Positions 5,301-5,350 of a DNA stretch of 5,350 bases are shown piece by piece. Numbering within the stretch: the stretch's first letter is position 1; the number at the start of each line of letters is the position of its first letter. Origin of the DNA: a bacterium (lineage in GTDB: Bacteria; Zixibacteria; MSB-5A5; GN15; FEB-12); assembly GCA_030612965.1 (NCBI GenBank), contig JAUWMW010000164.1:1-5350 (forward strand), read 5' to 3'. The position numbers were made by a program, and so were the translations under genes. The notes under the pieces were generated by a model. That model ran no database searches, was not told the DNA's origin, and was given only the letters and a program-made list of their open reading frames with translations.

Positions 5301-5350
5301 ATGGCATATCGATATGGCAAACGTCATGAGCAGTCTCTTTTCCCGGCAAG
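5213..5350 (+). mobile_element. Left end of an insertion sequence, IS1182-like (partial)
   Basis: The assignment rests on the transposase start at 5301. Upstream of it the sequence changes from GC-rich to A/T-rich at about 5225, and GGCTGTGTCGCAATTGG (5213-5229) is a plausible terminal inverted repeat. The exact end is a guess because the other terminus and the target duplication are outside the window. Confidence 0.45.
5301..5350 (+). CDS. Transposase N-terminus, IS1182-like (cut by window edge)
   Basis: The open frame begins MAYRYGKRHEQSLFPA and continues past the end of the window. This matches the characteristic start of IS1182-family transposases (MAYRYGxRxQxxLxPxSIEDYV...), which are DDE enzymes that move the insertion sequence by cut-and-paste or copying. 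GTGAGG (5287-5292) lies eight bases before the ATG, supporting this start. Only 16 complete codons are visible, so neither intactness nor the catalytic residues can be judged. It is transcribed away from the NTPase/TPR gene. Confidence 0.7.
   Translation, partial: MAYRYGKRHEQSLFPA

Overview
The window looks like a stretch of bacterial chromosome of moderately high GC content. Evidence for a bacterium is a twin-arginine (Tat) export signal, Shine-Dalgarno-led genes, an insertion-sequence transposase and dispersed REP-like palindromes. The gene mix (Tat-exported DUF362 protein, free-standing RecB/Cas4-like nuclease, ExoA-like glycosyltransferase, membrane-anchored NTPase with TPRs) would fit an environmental lineage such as Zixibacteria/FCB-group or deltaproteobacteria-like organisms. 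That placement is an impression, not something the sequence proves.

Layout, left to right. (1) Positions 1-3042 hold three minus-strand genes in the order of transcription: an ExoA-like family 2 glycosyltransferase (3042-2023), a PD-(D/E)XK nuclease with a probable Fe-S cluster (1951-713), and the N-terminal 222 residues of a Tat-exported DUF362 protein (667 to beyond the left edge). Gaps are about 71 and 45 bases, so they could be co-transcribed, but their predicted functions do not form an obvious pathway. (2) Positions 3043-3419 contain no convincing gene and are mostly inverted repeats: a promoter-region dyad, two tandem copies of an 84-base structured repeat, an 11-bp-stem hairpin, an A/T palindrome and a REP-like element. 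(3) Positions 3420-4964 (minus) encode a 514-residue protein: one N-terminal membrane helix, a P-loop NTPase resembling STAND ATPases, and a C-terminal TPR pair whose two units remain nearly identical in DNA. (4) Positions 4965-5300 hold the probable promoter of that gene, a second REP-like copy in opposite orientation, and the probable left end of an insertion sequence. Its transposase (IS1182-like N-terminus) begins at 5301 on the plus strand and runs off the window.

The most interesting unit is the membrane-anchored NTPase/TPR gene. It stands alone, has its own promoter and ribosome binding site, is bracketed by inverted REP-like copies and adjoins an insertion sequence. The architecture (sensor-like repeats, signal NTPase, membrane anchor) is compatible with a STAND-type sensor, possibly in phage defence or stress signalling, but no effector domain is visible and that role is inference. 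The second notable signal is the tandem hairpin repeat at 3128-3289.
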